Positions 13,804 through 64,000 of a DNA stretch of 64,000 bases are shown here, one piece after another (position 1 is the first letter of the stretch; each line of letters begins with the position of its first letter). The position numbers and the translations under genes are program-made. The stretch is taken from positions 200,815 through 264,814 of the forward strand of contig QZCP01000024.1 in the NCBI GenBank assembly GCA_003956705.1, read 5' to 3'. The DNA comes from Brevipalpus yothersi. Taxonomy: Eukaryota > Arthropoda > Arachnida > Trombidiformes > Tenuipalpidae. The notes under the pieces were generated by a model. The model saw only the letters and a program-made list of their open reading frames with translations. It was not told the origin of the DNA and searched no databases.

Positions 13804-15291
13804 CAAGGCGGGCAAGAGATGTGGATGAGGAGGCTGGAAAAATAAGGTTCACGTTACGGATGATGTAGTCTCACAATAGTTTGCAATTAAAGAGGCTCAT
13901 GAATAATTGATACAACAGGAGGTGGCTCTTGATGGATGTTCTCACTTTCTATTTGGCTTTGACATCATCCCTTTCGCCTATCCTCTTCATTCTCTAACCC
14001 CTTTTTCGCCTTGTATTACATGGATGCTGTTTCTGTCAATCTTTTCACCAGGCCAAGTTTGCCACATTCTCGGAGAACCAGTAGCAGCATCCCTTATAGT
14101 ATCACCATCATCTTCCCTGCTCCACATCATTTTCAATCAATTGAGTGGCGAAAAAAAAGACTGACTTCAAGAGTCTCCAAGAAAGATGGTGATTTCATCG
14201 TATTTTATTGACATGATAGAGAGGGTGAGGAAGAGAGAGAGAGAGAGATAAAAGAAGCCAAAAAAGAGGCAGAGATTGTGCGAAGCTATAGTAGATGATC
14301 AGCAAATCGAGTTGCTCCGGTGAATTTGATCAAATACACATGATGATGATCGCCGGTGGGTGGTGGTGATGATGATAGGGAACTCTCTGAGGAGGATCTT
14401 TGATCAGATGAGCATGATGATAGTCTAGTCATGAAAAAAGTGAGTGTGTGTGTGTGTGATCAAGAAAATGGGTGATGAGGATGCTGAGGCAAGAATTGGT
14501 TAAAAGATGGCCAAGAAAAATGAGCACACATACACATAGGAAGAGACAAGTGATGATCTTGATACAGAGATAACGATGATGGTAAAAAGGATCAACAATA
14601 GCGCTGATGCGGCTTTGGTTACATAGAAGAACAATTGATGAGAGGGAGAGAAAAGATGAGGCTGGGAAATAAGAGAGATGCTGAGGATCCCAAGGAAGAG
14701 AGTGAAGACGAGGAAGAAGAGATGCAAGAATGAGGCAAAAAAGAGAAAGGAAAGGAAAATATTTGACTGTTTTTTCCTCTGGATTACCACTAAAGAAAAA
14801 CGTGGCTAAAGTCTATGGGTATTTCCTTCTCTCTCTTTATTATGCCACTAACTTCATCAAAGAGTTCATTTGTTGGTTTTTCGTCTGCTTTGGCCCGCTT
14901 GAGATCCACTTTCACCTCAAACCACTCGATAACAGCTCAATTGTTTGTAAATGAATGAAAGTAAAGGAGAATGTGTGTGTCTCTATCTCTTTACGTTTAT
15001 CTTATTGGGTCCTTGGATGGATGAAATGTCTTTCACTTCATTTCCAGTGCAATTCTATCATTATTTTTGGCCACCTTTCATCGTACAGCAGCCGGGTAAA
15101 GGAGAGGATAAAAAAGAAAGAGATGAGTTGGCTTGATCACTCCAAGCTAACTTTTCCAACACATTTTAAAGAAAATGAGAGCCAGAAAAAGATTGGAAAA
15201 GAAGCTTAACGAGATTGTGAGACCAAATGGAAGCTACAATAAAGTGAGAAAACTGAAATCGATCCATGAAATTGAGCCTCTCTTCATTTCA

Positions 15292-15361
<70 letters not shown>

Positions 15362-17440
15362 TCGCTTCCTGTTTCTTTTACTAGAACTATGGAAGTGGCT
15401 GATCAATTATTCAAGAGTAAGCGAGAAGAAATGATAAATAAGATGCTCCAAAAAGAGAAACAGTATCAGTGTATGTTTTTGTTACCAGTCACTTTTTTCA
15501 TTCCTTCTTTCTCTCTCTCTCTCTCTCTCACTTTGATAGAGAGTTTTAACTCGCAATCACATCTGAAATGTCACAAGTAAGCACCATTGTATATAACAGT
15601 AAAAGAGAAAGAGAGAGAGAGACTAAGAATCGTCAAGATGCTGGGGTAAGCAAAACGAATTAGGCGATTCTTGCATGGATGAAATCTACTTAGAATCTTT
15701 TCCTGAGTACCCAAGATTTGTATTCTTTTCTTTCTGACAAATAAAATGAAATGTGTTTATCCTAACAGAAAAGAAAATGGTCCAAAGCAAGGATTTCGGG
15801 CGATGGAAGTGAGATAGAACTTGGTTGAAAAAAAATTGTATCCTCTTCTGGCTAAACACATGCTTTGCATCACATTATGAAACACATTCTACTAGATGAG
15901 CTCATCAAGCTAAAATATTTTACAATTTGTATAATTTATATATCCTGAACTTTGAATTTTTTTTCCTTCCCATGCATCCATAAAATTTAAAGAAATGGAA
16001 AAATTTCACAAATTGCAACAATGTTCACATATGGGCGCTGATTTCAATGAAAAATGATTTTGACCTTTTTCTCTGAACCATGGAAAATGTTATCAAAAAA
16101 TGTTAAGATTTGACATAATATATAAGGTGTATGAAATGAAAGTGATGGAAAACTTTCGTTGGATAAAATCATTTCTTCTTTTCCTCTCTTTTTCTTTTCC
16201 ATTTTGCCTTCTCTCTCCGACAATTTATTGGATTCAACACAAAATAGGGTTTGGTCAATATAATCCATATTTGCTTTTTCTCTCTCTTTCTCTTTCCTTC
16301 TCTTCTTTTGTTTCACTGGCAGAATCGCCTGGAATAATCACCAGGCAAAATGTGGCCCTCGGGAAAAAAAGTACCAGGATATATCTAAGTTCTTCGAACC
16401 CATAGCGAATAGAAGAGATTTCTTAGCACAAATACACAGCTTTATCAAATGTATATGTGTACTGATCAAATATGAGTGATATTCTCGGATAGCATACCCA
16501 TTGAGTGAAAGATTTTTCTCCTTCAGACAATAATTCATCTCAAGAATGATAGTTAAGCATTAATCGACCGTGTAATTCAACATGTCACTGTTTTCTTCGT
16601 CAAATATATGATCACCCAAATATTCGATCATCCCTAATACGCTGAGCCAGTATTTTCAAGATGGAATCACTCATTTCAATCATTGCCATTAACAAGGGAC
16701 TAAGGGATGCCCAAAATATTCTTTTTCCACACAATTTTTTTCATAATTAATTTTTCCAACAAAAAATCATGGCCTTCAACAAATTGCAAGATAAAAAAGA
16801 CGAAAAACTTTGAAATGAAATAAATTCATCTGGCAATCACCAGTGTTATCCAGAGAGAAATCAATTTCTTCAAAAAAGCAAAATTCTGAAAAATTCTAAA
16901 AAAATTCTAACAAATTGAAAAAATTACCCAGAAAATTATCAAAAAATGCATCAAGAATTGTCAAAGAATTTTTAACCAACATGTACCATACACCAATAAA
17001 AAGTGGTCTAATGCCAGGTTCTGAGAGCATTTATTTTCTACTGTTTGACAAACCCATCCCATTCCATGGCCATTCCAACGATCCCCATATGCAACACAAT
17101 CAGAGACCCTAATAAAATCTCACAATCAGAATCACTTCCAATTCCACGATCCCATGATTGCCATCTCTTTTTCGAACCAGAAAAAATATTTTCCCAACTC
17201 CTTTTACCGCCTCATACACCACCAGAGAACACCAGCTCAACACACACACACATCCCACACACAACCCAGTCACAGTCAGACAGAAGAGCGCCAAAATTTT
17301 GTCGAAGAAATTCGAAAACCGGTTCATCACCGGGTATCACCAGATAGCAGCACACTCGAAGTGCTAAATTCGAAGGGGGAAGTGAGAGTGAAGGGGAGGG
17401 AAAGGAGGACGCATGACGTAAAGGAGGAATCGAGGAATCG
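11041..17440. other. Intergenic DNA, no supported gene
   Basis: This stretch is AT-rich and has fewer arrays than the DNA before it; the only long one is the CT/CTTT array at 15292-15363, plus a short AAAG/AG array near 13765-13803. Open frames are short and unrelated to any family I recognise. The last few hundred bases become richer in CA and GA and lead into the polypurine block ahead of the PMCA gene. Confidence 0.55.
15292..15363. repeat. (CT)n followed by (CTTT)n
   Basis: A short CT run passes directly into about 15 copies of CTTT. Confidence 0.96.
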
Positions 17441-17449
17441 GGCGAAGTA

Positions 17450-17730
17450 TGAAAAGTAAGAGGAAAGAGAAAGAGAGAAAGTAAGAGAGAAAGAGGAAAA
17501 GAGAGAGAAAAAGTAAGAGAAAGAGAGAGAGTTCGGCTTGGGGAAAGAGAGAGAGAGAAGAGAGAGAGAAGAGAGAGGCAAAAGAGAGAGAGAGAAAAAG
17601 TGATGGAAGAAGCGAATAGAAGTGAAAAGAGAGAAGAGAGAGAGAGAAGAAAGAAAGAGAAGAGAGAGAAATGAGAAGAAGAGGATCAATAGGAAAAGAG
17701 AGAGAGAGAGAGAAAAGACAACGAAAAAAG
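17450..17730 (+). promoter_or_regulatory. Polypurine GAGA-rich block upstream of PMCA
   Basis: About 280 bases are almost entirely A and G on the + strand, with many separate GAGAG motifs rather than one clean array. In arthropods GAGA-factor binds clustered GAGAG elements at promoters, so the block could be a promoter-proximal element of the PMCA gene whose coding start is 1.15 kb downstream. A CRE/ATF-like TGACGTAA lies just before it (17414-17421). The role is inferred. Because GA repeats are common across this window, a decayed microsatellite is the main alternative. Confidence 0.3.
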
Positions 17731-18841
17731 ATTTAAATTATTATTATGAACCATCATCATAATCATCATCAAGTACACCGTAAGCCTCTACAACCAGGAC
17801 ATCATGAGTCGACCCGATATGTGTGTGTCCCATAGGATGAGGCCGAAAAATTGTTTACCATTGTGTTGTTATTATTATTGAAATATATACATACATACAT
17901 ACATCTCTCTCTCTCGCTCTTGGTGAATGTGTGTGTATATGTTTTTAGGTGATAGTGTGTGTGTGTATTACAATAATAATAATAATAAAAACCCAAAGAG
18001 TCAAGTGAATAAAAAAAACGTCGATCTTCTCTCTCTCCTCTGTATCTTCCGGTTGGATATCAAGTGTAAAAAAAATTTGTGAAATTATCCACCAAAACAC
18101 ACACACAATTGATGTGATGATGGTGTTCAAGATGCTCTTCACCACTCGTTTCCGCCGATACAACCATAATTCGTGACCCCGAACTAACAAGATTCTTCTT
18201 CATATTCATCATCATCTTTTTTTCCTCTTCTTCTTCTTCTTCTTCTTACTCGCCTATTAATTGAAAAGAAAAAAAATTATATTGTGGCAATCAAAAAGTA
18301 GACCATTTTTTTCGTTCTCTCTCTCTATCTCAGTGTGAGTGTGTGTGTGATCTACCGATCTCTCAATCCCACTGTGTGTGAGTGTGAAAAAAAAGTAGAG
18401 AGAGAAAATTTACAGTTATAAAAAAATACGACTATTCCATCAGCCTCCAATCATCATCTCTCAATTCGCCATTGAACGTGTTCAACATCGAGATCAGAGC
18501 CGATCTGGCTCGCTAGCCACGAGCAGTCTCGACCATTGCCGTTATCAACGTAGTCGTTATAAACACCACAGTCGTCATCAATAATCAATCAATCTATCTC
18601 AATAATATATAATAATATAATCAAAATAATAATTTACGACATCTTCATCACACTCGCAACATCCATCTACACTCACACACACAACACACACACACACACA
18701 CACGAAAACGCACGTTTTTACTTCTCCTTGTTCTTCACACTCTCACACATACAAACACATTCATTAACTGTTTTTTTCTTCTGTGGTGGAGGTGAAAAAT
18801 TTTTTTTTTTGCGGTGATCAATTCAATTTACCCATCTCTAG
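17731..18841 (+). promoter_or_regulatory. Probable PMCA promoter / 5' UTR region
   Basis: This stretch lacks long open frames and is rich in CA/TG runs, AAT runs and CATC runs, like long arthropod 5' leaders. An arthropod initiator-like TCAGT occurs at 18330-18334, but the match is short. An acceptor-like site with a T-rich tract ends at 18841 (CTCTAG), and a donor-like GAG|GTGAAA lies at about 18791/18792. Part of the leader may therefore be spliced. No TATA box is convincing. The transcription start is not determinable from sequence. Confidence 0.35.
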
Positions 18842-18883
18842 GTGATACCTGAATTATCATCCCATCCACAAAGCATCATCATC
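18842..18883 (+). other. PMCA: PMCA 5' UTR immediately before the start codon
   Basis: These 42 bases lie between a candidate acceptor (AG at 18840-18841) and the chosen ATG at 18884. They are open in the PMCA frame, but contain no earlier in-frame ATG, and an in-frame TAG sits directly upstream at 18839-18841. ATG 18884 is therefore the first usable start unless an upstream exon adds coding sequence. Other PMCAs also begin only a few residues before the 'G-V-x-L-x-x-L-x-x-L-M' segment seen here. Confidence 0.5.
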
Positions 18884-62499
<43,616 letters not shown>

Positions 62500-63595
62500 A
62501 ATTCGTTGTGGGAAGAATAATCATTCTCTCACATACGTATACATACACACACACACACTCTTTCTCTCTCTATCTTCCTTCACCAATTTTTATCAGTGGA
62601 ACAATTGATTTATGATCAATTAATAATGGATAAAATAAGACTAAAATCGATCAACCACAAAAATCAATAATGAAATAGTTGAACTCTTATTAATTATTAT
62701 GGAATCACTTTTTAAAGCAGCAGCAAGTCAAAATGATGATTTTTATCGGAGATTTCTTCCTCTTTTCTTGAATCTCTCTCCTCTCCTCTTCCTCATCCAT
62801 CCATTTTCCTCTCCATCTTCACCTTTCCGATCAATCCAATGGTCTTTTCACTTTCGATCCTATCATCTCTTTTATTATTCATCCAACTTCTATTTCGATC
62901 ATCGACTGCAATGCACCTTTTCATCTGCTCATCTCATCGCTTGGAGAAGTTTTTTGCTCTCTCTCTCTTTTTTCACATCATCACTTTCTCAACGGCAGCT
63001 CTCTTTCTCTCTCTCTCTCCTCTTTGTCTTTATTTACTTTTCATCCGCTATCTTGATCTCTCTTGCATGATCTCTTTTCCTCTCTCTCTCTCCCTTTTTC
63101 GGTTTTGCCATCTAGAACATCGTTTACGTCACCCATGTTCATATCCTTAGATAGTCATGGAAGATTCGAAAATTTTCAACTCGAAAAAAAGTAGCCTATT
63201 TTTAGAGCTCCATCACCATAGTTATCTTCCTCTCTCTTTCTCTTTCTATTTCTATTTCTATTTCCCTTTCTTTTCCTCTCTCTCTCTCTTTTCTGACTCA
63301 ATAATAGAAATCAGTGAGACAGTAGCTCCTCTTGATAGGACTCGACTGGGTACACATGATCATCAGCCCCCCTCATCTTGTTGGTTAATCCAATTTTCTT
63401 ACGCTAATTCGGGAGTATTTTCAGAATTCATCATTTTCGATCAGAATAAGCCGGCATATATTCGTCTCTCTCCTTTCATCCGTAACCACTCAACTTTGAG
63501 GATCAAGCAGACTCTTCATCATCATCTTCCTCTTCTTCTTCTTCTTCTTGGTTTCACTCTCTTGTGAACACAGTTGAGCAAGTTAATTTTGTCAT

Positions 63596-63635
<40 letters not shown>

Positions 63636-63894
63636 CTACTCTCTTGAATCCTGTGTTCTCACACTTGTCTTGCTCTCTCTTTCTCTGTCTATCTTGTTCC
63701 TCGGTCATCATCATTTCCACTCGGTTGATGAACAAATCTACACTTTATCTCTGTTGATTCCCTGTATTCCTTGGGAAAAGAAAAGAAAGAAGGACGAGAA
63801 AAGTTTTTTTTGTCCCATTTTATTTGTTGTTTCTCACATCCACATCCACCGACGCATCTCTCTCTCTCTCTCAATCTTTTCTTCAAAAAACAAT
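62500..63894 (+). other. PMCA 3' flank and spacer to the next gene
   Basis: This 1.4 kb probably includes the 3' UTR of ending (c). It is pyrimidine-rich on the + strand, with a CT array at 63600-63631 and TTC runs near 63525-63549. Open frames here are Ser/Leu/Phe-rich byproducts of CT-rich DNA and show no domain. Confidence 0.6.
63600..63631. repeat. (CT)n microsatellite
   Basis: Perfect CT run of about 32 bases, downstream of the last PMCA exon. Confidence 0.95.
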
Positions 63895-64000
63895 ATGACC
63901 TCCATACTCGCTAATGGCCCGGGACTAAGTTCTGGTCGAGCTGGTGAAGCGTGTAAATTTACCATTCTATCACCTGCTGGCTCAACTAAATTCAATCCAG
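63895..64000 (+). CDS. Partial reading frame resembling a filamin-type Ig repeat (cut by window end)
   Basis: From ATG 63895 the frame is open to the window end for 35 codons. The peptide contains ANGPGLSSGRAGEACKFTI, with the spacing GPGL-x5-G-x3-F-T-I that opens filamin immunoglobulin-like repeats; such proteins cross-link actin. The composition contrasts with the surrounding low-complexity sequence. The frame is also open for at least 28 codons upstream of the ATG and no good acceptor is visible, so the real start is undecided. A TRIM-type protein with one filamin repeat is an alternative. The next bases would decide. Confidence 0.4.
   Translation, partial: MTSILANGPGLSSGRAGEACKFTILSPAGSTKFNP

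Noticed and set aside
1..17440. Transposon remnants or an upstream protein-coding gene
   Set aside because: I found no terminal inverted repeats, target duplications, reverse transcriptase or transposase motifs, or tRNA-like sequences by eye. A similarity search could still find divergent remnants.
18842..18883. Upstream extension of the PMCA frame using GTG at 18842
   Set aside because: GTG is not a normal start in animals. The segment follows an acceptor-like AG and an in-frame TAG, so it is treated as 5' UTR.

Overview
The window is eukaryotic genomic DNA from an animal, probably an arthropod. It is AT-rich, has GT-AG introns from about 120 bp to 14.5 kb, and is packed with (GA)n/(CT)n microsatellites. 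Nothing looks bacterial, viral or plasmid-like. The arthropod call rests on the invertebrate-type protein and its insect-like alternative C-termini. A chelicerate or mite is possible, but the sequence alone does not settle the species.

Layout: positions 1 to about 17,440 hold no gene I can support, only unique AT-rich DNA interrupted by GA and CT arrays and a few short motif matches. A polypurine (GAGA-rich) block at 17,450-17,730 and a UTR-like stretch to 18,883 precede the one clear gene. This gene is on the + strand, runs from 18,884 to 62,499, and encodes a plasma membrane Ca2+-transporting P-type ATPase (PMCA, vertebrate ATP2B family). Seven common coding exons join in frame (18884-19751, 24376-24576, 25535-25740, 28025-28267, 42805-43311, 43434-44426, 44829-45125) into a 1,105-residue core with ten membrane segments and every catalytic signature of the family.

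After the shared exon ending at 45,125 (first half of the calmodulin-binding region) there are three alternative endings. (a) Read-through of the donor adds 202 residues and stops at 45,734. (b) A terminal exon at 53,055-53,942 adds 295 residues, restores the second half of the calmodulin-binding helix and ends in ETSI. (c) A terminal exon at 62,242-62,499 adds 85 residues, also restores the helix, and ends in ETAV; it may be preceded by a 23-codon cassette exon at 59,368-59,436. ETSI and ETAV both fit the class I PDZ-ligand pattern of vertebrate PMCA 'b' variants (ETSL/ETSV). One locus therefore appears able to make pumps with different calmodulin control and different scaffold attachment.

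The last 106 bases (63,895-64,000) begin another + strand reading frame that resembles the edge of a filamin-type immunoglobulin repeat; it is cut by the window end. The long introns carry arrays that are mostly CT on the sense strand, whereas upstream DNA carries both orientations about equally. I found no undescribed multi-gene system. The most interesting biology is the alternative 3' end of the PMCA gene and the strand asymmetry and structure of the microsatellites.
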